Positions 28,340-37,230 of a stretch of 64,000 nt of DNA are shown here, piece after piece. The notes below the pieces were generated by a model that was not told the DNA's origin, did not search any database, and saw only the letters and a program-made list of their open reading frames with translations. The stretch lies in contig CASFBK010000002.1 of the NCBI GenBank assembly GCA_949292785.1, positions 285,728 to 349,727 on the forward strand. The letters run 5' to 3'. The position numbers and the translations under genes were made by a program. Position 1 is the first letter of the stretch, and each line of letters starts with the position of its first letter. The DNA comes from an uncultured Eubacteriales bacterium (GTDB lineage Bacteria > Bacillota > Clostridia > Lachnospirales > Lachnospiraceae).

Positions 28340-28585
28340 TTATTGGATAAAATTGCGTTTTTTTCTGGTTGGTGGATAAGGAACAAAAACATTAGTGCGC
28401 CCGATTAAGTAATCTACACTTGTGTGGTGGAAATCTGCAAGTTGGGACAAGGTTTCAATCGGAATAGCACGTTCGTCATTTTCATATCTTGAGTATGCTC
28501 TTTGAGAAATATTCAGATGTTTTGCAATGTCTGTTTGGGTCAAGTCTTTATCTTCTCTTAGATTTCTAATTCGTTCATATTTCAT
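28340..28585 (-). CDS. Small XRE/Cro-family repressor
   Basis: 81 residues, essentially one helix-turn-helix domain: RIRNLREDKDLTQTDIAKHL with recognition part NISQRAYSRYENDERAIP and then ETLSQLADFHHTSVDYLIGRTN. A basic tail (PPTRKKRNF) follows. It reads divergently from the zinc-ribbon gene cluster. Two perfect 17-bp dyads in the 124-bp gap overlap the cluster promoter, so it most likely represses the cluster and itself. No protease or effector domain is present, so the induction signal must come from elsewhere. Confidence 0.92.
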   Translation of the reverse strand: MKYERIRNLREDKDLTQTDIAKHLNISQRAYSRYENDERAIPIETLSQLADFHHTSVDYLIGRTNVFVPYPPTRKKRNFIQ

Positions 28586-28613
28586 TTTTTCACCTCGTGA
28601 AAATAGTATATGC

Positions 28614-28630
28614 TAGACCGAATTGGTCTA
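28614..28630. promoter_or_regulatory. XRE operator 1
   Basis: tagaccgaattggtcta: perfect 6-bp half sites (tagacc/ggtcta) around 5 bp. It differs from operator 2 at one central base; centre-to-centre distance is 25 bp. It abuts the -35 box of the forward promoter and covers the start region of the reverse xre transcript. Confidence 0.85.
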
Positions 28631-28659
28631 TTGACTTCTAGACCAAATTGGTCTATATT
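28631..28659 (+). promoter_or_regulatory. Promoter of the zinc-ribbon cluster
   Basis: TTGACT (28631-28636) and TATATT (28654-28659) are 17 bp apart. Operator 2 fills the spacer between them and operator 1 ends at the -35 box, so bound repressor would exclude RNA polymerase. Confidence 0.75.
28639..28655. promoter_or_regulatory. XRE operator 2
   Basis: tagaccaaattggtcta: perfect half sites, lying between the -35 and -10 boxes of the cluster promoter. Confidence 0.85.
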
Positions 28660-28709
28660 GAGAGTGATAAGAAATTATTTTTCAAAAGAAAGGAAGGGAG
28701 GACAGGAAA

Positions 28710-29240
28710 ATGTTTTGTAAATTTTGTGGTAATGTGTTACAGAAGGAAGATGTATTCTGCGGGGAATGTGGAAAACGGGTGCTAAGTATGCCTGAGAACA
28801 ATGTACCCGTGAATAATCTGAATCATCAAAATGTCAGGGGCGATATATCGAGTCTCAATCCAAATGAGCCAAGATTAATTCTATGTGATATCTGTAAACA
28901 GCATATTAGCAGTCAGGCGGAAATCTGTCCCCATTGTGGACATAAGACAAAATATGGTGAAAGCGTTGAAAGAACAAAAGAGAAAAATCATGCAGAGAAT
29001 AATATGCAGTGGATTGTAGTAATTAATGCAATTTTAGGAATAGTAGGGATAGTAATGCTGTTTATTTCCCTGAGTGCAGTTACAGGTGACTTGAGAGTAC
29101 ATAGATACACATATGCACCGCCACTTACCGATCATGAACTGCATAATTTATATATGCTTGGTTTTGCAGTTGTTATGATTGGAGCAAGCATAGGAATCGA
29201 TATTGGAGTAATGATAAGAAGGAAAAAACAAAATAGATAA
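28710..29240 (+). CDS. Zinc-ribbon membrane protein
   Basis: 176 residues. An N-terminal zinc ribbon (CKFCG...CGECG, about 3-22) and a second ribbon at about 64-82 (CDIC...CPHCG) precede two hydrophobic segments (about 104-125 and 148-169). Both ribbons should face the cytoplasm. A GGGAGG site lies before the ATG. First gene of the XRE-controlled cluster. No enzymatic motif; function unknown. Confidence 0.8.
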   Translation: MFCKFCGNVLQKEDVFCGECGKRVLSMPENNVPVNNLNHQNVRGDISSLNPNEPRLILCDICKQHISSQAEICPHCGHKTKYGESVERTKEKNHAENNMQWIVVINAILGIVGIVMLFISLSAVTGDLRVHRYTYAPPLTDHELHNLYMLGFAVVMIGASIGIDIGVMIRRKKQNR

Positions 29241-29265
29241 TACACATACAGGAGAGGAAAAACAG

Positions 29266-29826
29266 ATGGCTTTTTTTGAAGATTTTGGAAAGAAAATTAC
29301 ACATACAGGACAGGAAGCAATGCAGAAAACAAGGGATTTCACAGAAACAACAAGATTGAACGGACAAAAGACGGAGTTACAGAAAAAGATAGAATTTTAT
29401 TATTCAGAAATTGGAAAGCGGTATTATGAACTGCACAATACAGAACCAGAAGAAGCATTGGCAGAATGGGTGGCAGCAGTCCACGATACACAGGAACATA
29501 TAGATCAGCTTGAGGAACAATTGCAGCAGTTAAAGGGCACAATCCATTGCCTGAATTGTGGTGCAGAATTACAGAAAGGAACCATGTTTTGTTCTGTCTG
29601 TGGAATAAAGGTGGTGGAAAATACGCCACAGAAAGTGGAAATTGCCGGAAATATATGCCCGAATTGCGGTGAAAGGATATCAAAAGATGCAGCATTTTGC
29701 CATAACTGTGGGGCAAAGATAATTCTTCAGAAAGTGCCGGAACAGAAAAAAACGATATGTTCCCATTGCGGCAGTATTGTTCCGGATGATGCACTGTTCT
29801 GTGCTAATTGTGGAACGAAAATATAG
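29266..29826 (+). CDS. Soluble protein with N-terminal coiled coil and three C-terminal zinc ribbons
   Basis: 186 residues. The first 90 are helical and coiled-coil-like (MAFFEDFGKKITHTGQEA...; ELQKKIEFYYSEIGKRYYEL). Then come three ribbons: CLNCG..CSVCG, CPNCG..CHNCG and CSHCG..CANCG (about 92-185). No signal peptide or membrane segment. The arrangement suggests a cytoplasmic adaptor that may contact the ribbons of its membrane-bound neighbours. It starts 25 bp after the previous gene with its own GGAGAGG site. Confidence 0.8.
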   Translation: MAFFEDFGKKITHTGQEAMQKTRDFTETTRLNGQKTELQKKIEFYYSEIGKRYYELHNTEPEEALAEWVAAVHDTQEHIDQLEEQLQQLKGTIHCLNCGAELQKGTMFCSVCGIKVVENTPQKVEIAGNICPNCGERISKDAAFCHNCGAKIILQKVPEQKKTICSHCGSIVPDDALFCANCGTKI

Positions 29827-29896
29827 CAAAGAGATTAGAGAATTCATTCGAAAGAGAAAGTATTTTTTTGATTTTATACCAGGAGGAGAAAGACAG

Positions 29897-30565
29897 ATGT
29901 TTTGTAGTAAATGTGGCGCGCAGATAAAGGATGGAGCAGCATTTTGCCAAAAGTGTGGAGTAGGATTATCAGGAGAAAACAAGAAGAATACAACAGCGAC
30001 AAATCAACAGGTATACTCATCAATGCCAAACAAAAATCAGCAGACAGGAAATCACCGATTAATTGGAATGATAGGAACAGCAGTGATTGCATTAGTGGCA
30101 ATCATAGTGATTGTTAAGGTTGTTGGTATATTTAATGGTGGATATGAAAAGGTAATAGAAAAATATCTTAAAGCAATACAGGAAGAAGATGGAGAACTGC
30201 TGTGTTCCATTTATCCACCGGAGTATATTGACTATTTAGTAGGACCCGGTTCTTTCTATTCAGATGAGGAAGATTTGGCAGAAGATTTTACAGAAGAGTG
30301 TAAAGACAGGCATGAAGACCTTTCGGGTGGAATTGAAAAGCATCCGGATATTGAATACGACATAGTAAGTGAGGAAAAACTGGAGAAAGAAGATTTGGAA
30401 TCATTAAACAGGAGTTTAAAAAATGATTACGATTTTGAAAGTACTGTAAGCGAAGCATATTATGTTACGTTCAAAGTATACATACCGGGAGGGAAAAAGG
30501 CATATACAGTTGAGCAATATTTACTTAAGATTCATGGAAAATGGTATATGGGTCGCGGAATATAA
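29897..30565 (+). CDS. Zinc-ribbon single-span membrane protein with extracellular domain
   Basis: 222 residues from the ATG at 29897, which has an AGGAGGA site; the open frame extends further upstream without one. A zinc ribbon (CSKCG...CQKCG, about 3-20), a Ser/Thr/Asn-rich linker, one membrane segment (about 55-77), then an acidic extracellular domain (about 85-222; EKYLKAIQEEDGELLCSIYPPEYIDYL) that resembles small NTF2-like or DUF4878-like folds. Topology puts the ribbon inside and the domain outside. Function unknown. Confidence 0.78.
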   Translation: MFCSKCGAQIKDGAAFCQKCGVGLSGENKKNTTATNQQVYSSMPNKNQQTGNHRLIGMIGTAVIALVAIIVIVKVVGIFNGGYEKVIEKYLKAIQEEDGELLCSIYPPEYIDYLVGPGSFYSDEEDLAEDFTEECKDRHEDLSGGIEKHPDIEYDIVSEEKLEKEDLESLNRSLKNDYDFESTVSEAYYVTFKVYIPGGKKAYTVEQYLLKIHGKWYMGRGI

Positions 30566-30589
30566 AAGTGAAAGTACGGAGGAAGAGAA

Positions 30590-31955
30590 ATGTTTTGTGA
30601 AAATTGTGGAGCGTCTTTAGCGGGAAATGAACAGTTTTGTCCGAAATGCGGGAATCGAATGATAAATCCTGCAAGCATGGAGGCAAACCCACCTATTGTA
30701 GAACAGCCTAAAAAACATAAAAAAGAAAAGAAGAAAAAATCTAAAGCGAAAAAAGTTTTTATTACGATATTATGTGTGCTGGTGCTGGTTGGAATTGCAG
30801 GCGGTGTCTTGGCATATATGTGGTATACCAGTCCGGAACAGAATATTCTTAGAGCTCTGGAGTCTGGTGATTATGATGAGGCAATATCCTTGTATACAGA
30901 CGATTATGAAGGAAGTAGCAAATCCATAGAGAGTGTACTACAGGACAGATTAGAGAAGATAAAAGATGACTATATCAACGGAGAAATGGAGCGCCATTAA
31001 AAAAATGGGAGTCAATGAAATAGAACAAGAGCTTAATGATACGAGAACCTATATCAATTCTTTAAATCAGTCCCGGACAGCATTTGAGACCGCAGAAAAG
31101 ATGTTTGCAGAAGGCGATTATGAAGGGGCTATTGAGCAATATCAATTAGTATCAGAGGATGATAGTAATTATGATACTGCCAAGGACAAGCTGGTAGACG
31201 CCATTGATAAATACCGGGAACAGGTGTTGTCGGAGGCAGAAACGCTTGCGGGAGAAGGCTCCTACCAAGAAGCAATGAAAAAAATAAAAACGGCATTGGA
31301 AGTTATTCCAAATGATACCAAATTACAGCCGGAATATGAGAAATATAGTGCCGATTATGTCAATAGTATTTTAACAGAAGTGGATGGACTTGTAGCAGAT
31401 GGCGATTATAATAGTGCTATTTCCAAAATAAATGAAGCGTTAAAGGTCGTCGGAACGAATGAAGAATTAGAAGCAAAATTAGAAGATGTACAAGGTAGTA
31501 AGCCGGTAGCGTTATCCAGCCTGACACCGATTAATGGAGGATGGACATGGAACGAGGGAACACCTACTGATTCCTTCGGGATAACCTATAGTAATGCGTC
31601 TGATTTTGTGGTTTTGAATAACCTGTCTGGTGAAGCGAAATATACAGGTGAAGAGGTACATGTAGATGGGTATTATGGAATATATGAGACATATGCAGAG
31701 TATCGTTTGTATGGTGAATATGCACAACTTACCTTTAATGTGGTACCGCACAGCTCTATTGAAGAAGAATTATATGGAACAGTAAAGGTATATGCAGATG
31801 ATGTGTTAGTATTTTCTTCACCTCAGATTACGAGAAAGACAGATTTACAGAACTATCAGGTTGATGTAAGCAATGCCGAATATATTAAAATTGTTGTAGA
31901 TACCGTAGGAGATAAAGATAGTGTTCTTTTGATGAATTGTATGTTGAGTAAATAG
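30590..31955 (+). pseudogene. Frameshifted zinc-ribbon / membrane / TPR-like / beta-sandwich protein
   Basis: Two overlapping frames look like one gene. The first (30590-31000, 136 aa) has a zinc ribbon CENCG..CPKCG, a Lys-rich stretch, a membrane segment (about 58-81) and the start of an extracellular helical domain, ending at TAA 30998-31000. The second (30966-31955) is open only from 30963 and continues with KKMGVNEIEQEL, TPR-like helices (MFAEGDYEGAIEQY, LAGEGSYQEAMKKI) and a beta-rich C-domain (about 185-329). Reading +1 within 30963-30999 joins them into one 450-residue protein. The second frame has no good ribosome site. Either a recent indel, phase variation or a sequencing error. Confidence 0.72.
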
Positions 31956-31996
31956 ACTGACATAGTAGTTTACAAAATAAACAGGAGGAAGAAAAA

Positions 31997-32482
31997 ATGT
32001 ATATTAAAGGAAAAAACAAAGAGTTACATGTAGCAAAAATGAATCCACAGAGAGAAAAAGCACTTTTAGTAACAGGCATAATCATGATTATATTGGGTAT
32101 TATTTTGGGAAGCGTAGGAATAGTAGCTTTGGATAAAATAAGATATTCGTCTGATAAACAGACTTTTTTGATTGGGATAGTTGTTATATTTTTGATTTGT
32201 GTAGAAATGGGAGGAGGTAGTCTGGTTAATTCCTTTGTTTTAAAGGCGGTTTCATTAACAATATATGATGAGGGAATATGTGGAACCTCGGCTAAAATCA
32301 ATCCAGTATGTGGCATGCTGTCAAAGACAAACGCATTTGATATAAAATACAGCGAGATTACGACGGTGCGTTTAGAAAATGGCATTTTGCTAATTAAAAA
32401 GAATGATGAAGAACATAATTTTCAGTTTAGTACAGCCGAGAGTCAAATGTGTTATCAATTGATTCTGGAGCGTTGTAAATAA
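31997..32482 (+). CDS. Small membrane protein with two membrane segments
   Basis: 161 residues with AGGAGG before the ATG. Two hydrophobic segments (about 23-45 and 58-82) form a hairpin, followed by a C-terminal cytoplasmic domain (about 83-161; LKAVSLTIYDEGICGTSAKIN, YSEITTVRLENGILLIKK) whose pattern resembles PH-like membrane-associated domains. Part of the zinc-ribbon cluster. Function unknown. Confidence 0.7.
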   Translation: MYIKGKNKELHVAKMNPQREKALLVTGIIMIILGIILGSVGIVALDKIRYSSDKQTFLIGIVVIFLICVEMGGGSLVNSFVLKAVSLTIYDEGICGTSAKINPVCGMLSKTNAFDIKYSEITTVRLENGILLIKKNDEEHNFQFSTAESQMCYQLILERCK

Positions 32483-32603
32483 AATGATGGAGATAAGGTT
32501 ATTGAAAGGGCAAATTTCATTGAACAAATTTCTTATAGAAACTAGATTGATGTTAATCAGAAAGAACTAAAACTTAAAAATAGGTGAACAGGAAAAAAAC
32601 ATT

Positions 32604-33095
32604 ATGAAAAAAATTAAAAAAAATTTGATGATAATATGCATTGGAATGGTAATCATTCTAAATGGATGTTCGAGTGGGAATACCGATTCAAAGGTATATA
32701 CCTATACTGATTTAGATAAAACGCAACAGCAAGTTGTCGATGGTGTATATGCAATGTATTCAGACTGGGAATTTGTATATGATTCGGGAGAAAATTTTCC
32801 ATGTACAAATGTTTCTTTTTTCTATGAAGATGATAAGTTAATATTTGCAACATATTATACGTGTAGTGATCCAAATGATGGTTTTGGAATTACAAAAGTT
32901 TTCGAAGTAAATCAAGAAAGTGGTGAGTTGAGTACGCATAGTTATAATTATCTTTTTGATGAAAGCGAAAATATAAAGCGGAAAGCAGCAACGGTTAAAG
33001 CAGCAAATGGAGGAGCTTTTCCGTCAGATGGAGAGAAAAATTCACAGAAGGATGCTTTAGCGAATGCTTTTTCTAAGGCAATTTCTAAAAAATAA
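32604..33095 (+). CDS. Small lipoprotein of unknown function
   Basis: 163 residues. Signal peptide with lipobox LNGC, lipidated Cys22; mature part about 140 residues, acidic and aromatic, with a Lys-rich C-terminus. The leader AGGTGAACAGG gives only a moderate ribosome site. AT-rich like its neighbours. No known domain recognised. Confidence 0.7.
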   Translation: MKKIKKNLMIICIGMVIILNGCSSGNTDSKVYTYTDLDKTQQQVVDGVYAMYSDWEFVYDSGENFPCTNVSFFYEDDKLIFATYYTCSDPNDGFGITKVFEVNQESGELSTHSYNYLFDESENIKRKAATVKAANGGAFPSDGEKNSQKDALANAFSKAISKK

Positions 33096-33224
33096 CGTTA
33101 GCGAAAAATTTTTATTAGTATTAAATTTTAATGATGAGCTTATAACAGGGTGCAATTTAACGGTAAGTACTTAGTTTGTATGCTTTATCTATGAATAGGA
33201 GTAGGAGACGAAGGAGAAACAGGA

Positions 33225-33833
33225 ATGTTTGGCACGTCAAATGAACCAGTAAAAAGAAAAAATAATTTAAAATGGCTACGATTCTTTTTGATAACCAGTC
33301 TGGGCTGTATATGGCTGACTGCCTGTGGAGCAGATAAAGAGATAAAAGAAGAAGCTGGAAAGATTGTTGATGCGGTTGAAAGCAATGATATAGAAACGTT
33401 GGAGCAACTGTTTTTTGGAACAGATGATATAGCAGTGGATGAAGAATTGGCAGATTTTTTTACATCTTCGGCTATGAATGAAAATGATGGTATCATCGCA
33501 AGAATTATCGTACAGGATTCTATAAAAGTCAAAAAGATTACAGATGAGACCATTGTATATGAAATTACAGCTCCAGACCTTAGCAATCTGCTTCAGGATG
33601 CCATGCAGGAAGAGAATTTGACAGCAGATAGTTTTGAGAATTATGTATACAGTTATATTAAAAAGGCAGATAAAACAAAGCTGGAAGTAGAAGTACCATA
33701 TACATACCAAAATGATGTATTTACAGCAGATTATACCACAGAGGAATTTGTGAATGGAATAACAGGAAATATGATGACCAGCTATCAGAAGCTTGTGGAA
33801 GAAGTGATTTCGGAAAAGGAGACTGCGGAATGA
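33225..33833 (+). CDS. Lipoprotein of unknown function
   Basis: 202 residues. An unusually long basic N-region (KRKNNLKWLR) precedes the hydrophobic core and lipobox LTAC, lipidated Cys34. The mature domain (about 35-200) begins with a helix KEEAGKIVDAVESNDIETLEQ like DUF4878/NTF2-type folds. Its ATG has AAGGAG upstream. The next gene starts within its stop (ATGA), so the two are co-translated. Confidence 0.72.
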   Translation: MFGTSNEPVKRKNNLKWLRFFLITSLGCIWLTACGADKEIKEEAGKIVDAVESNDIETLEQLFFGTDDIAVDEELADFFTSSAMNENDGIIARIIVQDSIKVKKITDETIVYEITAPDLSNLLQDAMQEENLTADSFENYVYSYIKKADKTKLEVEVPYTYQNDVFTADYTTEEFVNGITGNMMTSYQKLVEEVISEKETAE

Positions 33834-36583
33834 AGAGATTATTAAGTTTGATTTTATGTGTGGCAGTCTTGGTTTCTACAACAGTCACTGCACAAGCCAA
33901 AGAGGGTGAAGATGAAGCGTATCATACAATTAATGTTGAATTTTCAGATAGTGATGGAGCCATAGAAACGTTACAGGTCATGGTTAAAAATGATAATGTA
34001 TATGCCAATGCGGAAGAATTGGGAAAAAGATTAGGTTATCAGGTCAACATTTCAAAGGAATACGTTTCTATCTCTAATAAAGATGAAAGTGAAAATGTTC
34101 CGTATGGTCTGACCGTATTTTATTTTAATAGTACACAGATCAGCCACATGCTTTTCAACAAGATGGTGGATTATGAAGCGCCATTTGAAATTGTAAAGAA
34201 TGAGGAAGGTGCATGGATACCTTTAGAGCAGTCGTTGCTTTTGTTAAATAGCAGTATGCTAATTGTTGATAATGTGCTTATAATTGATATGCCGGAGAAA
34301 AATATTATAGACATATATATGGATATTTTAAAGAATAATAGTACTCTGTTATTTGATTGGAACTCGGACTTCGGATATACAGACTGGGATTGGAAGGTTA
34401 TTGGAAGTGCCAGTCATGTGGTGAATATGTTCAATGGATTGTTGAAAAAAGATGGAGATACATGGGTTCAGTTTGTTCAGATGTTTGCCATGAATACTTC
34501 GTCATATGATTCTAAGTATGGTGAAGCTATAGCAGAATTATTTTGTACATATTCAGACGAAGAATTAAGTCAAGAAGTTCAGAAAATGAAAAAAGTAATG
34601 GGATATTTTGATACGAGTGGAACGGTGGGAAAGACTTTAAAGACTTTGGAAAAAAGTGTCCCATCTGATGCAGATATTAAAACATTGCAGGAAACATGTA
34701 ATCAATTAAGAGAGAAAATAGATGGAAGTTCAACCAGTATAGCTGCTTATAATAGGGCATATCAGGCACTGGAAAATGCAACGGATGAGGCTACTCTATT
34801 CGCAGATAGCCTGGCGGGTAGCATATTGGAGGTAGAAAAAAATGTATCCAGTGCAACAGGTTTTATGGATAAGGTTTTTAAAATTGCAGAGGTAGTTGGA
34901 TATGCAAAAGAGTTTCAGAATCAGGATAAGTTTGCGGTGGAGGCATTAGATGAATATATTTCTAATTCAGATTCTCAAAGTTTAATGTCAAAGGCAATGA
35001 AATCAGGAATATCAGATTATATAACCATATTAAAAACAGATATAGTATCATATTCTGCTTTGAAATATTTGAATGAAAACTATGATAGTCTGATTACGGA
35101 AGCAACTGACTTGAGTTCTGCATTAGGTACACAAGCCAATCTGGAATTGATTGCATGGGATTTGATTCAATCAGCAAATATTTTGAATATAGGAGATAAG
35201 ATAAAGGCTGCTGATGAGTTTGAGTTAGCCTTGTATAGTTCTGTATTTCAGGGCGATGCGTTTGTGTCATATCAGAGCATAAGGGATTCCGTTTTTAGTG
35301 ATGTTTCTAATGTTACACCAGAAAAATTATATTCTGTTAGCCAGTATTGTTATACATATTTAAAATCCTGTTATATTACCCGTAATGCAGCAGTGGCATC
35401 ATTAAAAGGAAAAACAAAAGATGTGCAGGAACAAATACAACCGCTAATTGATTATGAGAATGGGATTAATGAAACAATTGCCAAATATCTTGTTTGTTTA
35501 AAGGATGCGGATAGAACAAATGAAAAATTGTGTTATGGATTTTTGCCAGAGGATAACAAGGAGTATCTGAAAAATTATAATAATAGTAAATTATGTGAAA
35601 TGTGCAAAAATATGGATAGTGTTTTTGATGTGATGGATTATTGTAGTGATTGGCGCGAGATTGTTACAATTTTAGATATGGAACAAGAGCCAAAAGAAAA
35701 TGGTGTTGATGAGAATTATGTAATTAGAGATTTTAGTATTAATTTTATTTGGGGAGAAAGTGTGGAATTAAGAAATGACGGATATCAGGATATAAGTATT
35801 AGTGGAGTTATTTTAGGAGAGGAGAAAAAAGATGCCAAAACAAAATTAGCAAATGATTTATGGATGTGTAACTATTCAGGAGAAGATTGTGACTGCTTTT
35901 TGACTAAGCGTAATGAGAAGTATTACTATCTATGGTTATATTCGCAAGGAAATGTTGTTAATTCTTGGTATTTAGCTAACTGGAATGATGGGGAATTTGT
36001 AAGCGAAATATGTGTAGGATATGACGCATTTGTAAGTATTTCTGAAGAATGGAAGAAAGCATATATACAATTTATAGTAGAAAATGGAATGATTTATGAT
36101 GGAATGAGAGATTCTTTCAAAGAGTGGTATAAACTTGTGGATATTAATGGTGATGATATTCCGGAACTTTATATTAATTTTAATAGCACTGCTGATGGAG
36201 ATGTGCTTTGCAGTTATTATGATGATATGGTAGTTTACCAATGGATGTGGAATTATGGTTTTTCCTATATAGAAGGGCAGAATTTATTCATGGATTCGGG
36301 AGGAAATATGGATGAATATTATAACAAAGTCTACAGTATAGATGATGGAGAGTTTGTTCTACGCTATGATGGTGAAGCGGGTGCATCAGATAATGCAAAT
36401 GTGCAAGTAGATTCCGAAGGATATCCAGTATATAATTATTATTGGAATGGCACGCAAGTATTATCCGAAGAAGAATACCAAAAATTACTTAATGATGTGT
36501 ACGATGTAAATCAGGCAAGTGATTTTTATAATGGAGATAAGTATAATTATCGCGAGATACTTGAAGCAATTATTAATTATTGA
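33830..36583 (+). CDS. Large secreted protein with N-terminal stalk-type domain
   Basis: 917 residues with a signal peptide (about 1-23, ending TAQAK). Residues about 30-165 resemble the copper-amine-oxidase N-terminal-like stalk domain (VKNDNVYANAEELGKRLGY; GAWIPLEQSLLLLN; VLIIDMPEKN). The middle (about 190-600) is helical and coiled-coil rich. The C-terminal third is beta-rich with acidic, Asp-rich turns (LVDINGDDIPELYINF), like calcium-binding secreted proteins. No membrane anchor or cell-wall motif is seen. Start overlaps the previous stop. Codon use is AT-richer than the metabolic genes around the cluster, suggesting accessory DNA. Function unknown. Confidence 0.75.
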   Translation: MKRLLSLILCVAVLVSTTVTAQAKEGEDEAYHTINVEFSDSDGAIETLQVMVKNDNVYANAEELGKRLGYQVNISKEYVSISNKDESENVPYGLTVFYFNSTQISHMLFNKMVDYEAPFEIVKNEEGAWIPLEQSLLLLNSSMLIVDNVLIIDMPEKNIIDIYMDILKNNSTLLFDWNSDFGYTDWDWKVIGSASHVVNMFNGLLKKDGDTWVQFVQMFAMNTSSYDSKYGEAIAELFCTYSDEELSQEVQKMKKVMGYFDTSGTVGKTLKTLEKSVPSDADIKTLQETCNQLREKIDGSSTSIAAYNRAYQALENATDEATLFADSLAGSILEVEKNVSSATGFMDKVFKIAEVVGYAKEFQNQDKFAVEALDEYISNSDSQSLMSKAMKSGISDYITILKTDIVSYSALKYLNENYDSLITEATDLSSALGTQANLELIAWDLIQSANILNIGDKIKAADEFELALYSSVFQGDAFVSYQSIRDSVFSDVSNVTPEKLYSVSQYCYTYLKSCYITRNAAVASLKGKTKDVQEQIQPLIDYENGINETIAKYLVCLKDADRTNEKLCYGFLPEDNKEYLKNYNNSKLCEMCKNMDSVFDVMDYCSDWREIVTILDMEQEPKENGVDENYVIRDFSINFIWGESVELRNDGYQDISISGVILGEEKKDAKTKLANDLWMCNYSGEDCDCFLTKRNEKYYYLWLYSQGNVVNSWYLANWNDGEFVSEICVGYDAFVSISEEWKKAYIQFIVENGMIYDGMRDSFKEWYKLVDINGDDIPELYINFNSTADGDVLCSYYDDMVVYQWMWNYGFSYIEGQNLFMDSGGNMDEYYNKVYSIDDGEFVLRYDGEAGASDNANVQVDSEGYPVYNYYWNGTQVLSEEEYQKLLNDVYDVNQASDFYNGDKYNYREILEAIINY

Positions 36584-36584
36584 A

Positions 36585-36680
36585 TTACAGGTTGGAGCAA
36601 GTATTTCGAATGGCAGTTGGAAATGGATAATTGGAGAAAAAGTTAGCTATCAAAATTGGGATTGTGGGGGTGAATCATAA
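36585..36680 (+). pseudogene. Remnant of a C-type-lectin-like domain gene
   Basis: Immediately after the stop of the large secreted protein, in another frame, about 31 codons read LQVGASISNGSWKWIIGEKVSYQNW and end in TAA at 36678. GxWxWxxGExxxYxNW is the core signature of C-type-lectin-like domains. There is no start codon or upstream domain, so this is the leftover 3' end of a deleted gene. The rest of the gap to 36936 holds the terminator at 36772 and no gene. Confidence 0.55.
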
Positions 36681-36771
36681 TAAAGAAGGAAGAGTAGCAG
36701 ATAGAAGAATATAACTGTGGTTTTATTTTTATAAAAAACCTTTGTGGTTTCTGTTAGGAATGAAATCAAAA

Positions 36772-36812
36772 ACCGCCATGTTAAATGCAGAGCTTGACAT
36801 GGCGGTCCTTTT
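36772..36812 (+). terminator. Rho-independent terminator at the end of the accessory cluster
   Basis: accgccatgt (36772-36781) and acatggcggt (36797-36806) form a perfect 10-bp stem followed by CCTTTTC. Confidence 0.85.
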
Positions 36813-36936
36813 CATATAATCAAATCATTTTTCTTTGTTACTTATACGAAAATCAGGTTGAGATAATCAAGTCCATGGTTTATAATTTAGAGGAAATATA
36901 ACAGGTGCGCAAATCATATTTAAGATAGGAAAAACA

Positions 36937-37230
36937 ATGAACCAGACAGGAATCAAACCGGAAGTAATAGAAGAAATCAGGAATATAGCCCAAAAATATA
37001 ATGTGGAAAAAGTCATTTTATTCGGCTCGAGAGCAAGAGGTGATTACAGCAGAGCCAGTGATATTGATTTAGCAATTCATGGGGGAGATATTACCCGCTT
37101 TTCCATTGAGGTAGACGAAGAGACTTCCACATTGCTGATGTACGATTTTGTTAATCTGGACACAGATGTGCAGAAAGAATTACTGGAATCTATCAATAGG
37201 GAAGGGGTTGTGCTTTATGAAAAAGTTTGA
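36937..37230 (+). CDS. MNT-type nucleotidyltransferase antitoxin
   Basis: 97 residues, a minimal nucleotidyltransferase. GSRARGDYSRASDIDLAI (about 31-48) is the GSxARG...SDxDL active site with the metal-binding Asp pair. In type VII toxin-antitoxin pairs such proteins AMPylate and silence a HEPT toxin. The HEPT gene follows with a 14-bp overlap, the normal order for this system. Confidence 0.9.
   Translation: MNQTGIKPEVIEEIRNIAQKYNVEKVILFGSRARGDYSRASDIDLAIHGGDITRFSIEVDEETSTLLMYDFVNLDTDVQKELLESINREGVVLYEKV

Noticed and set aside
30985-31006. Programmed ribosomal frameshifting at the A7 run
   Set aside because: The first-frame TAA comes before the A run can be read, so slippage there cannot join the frames.
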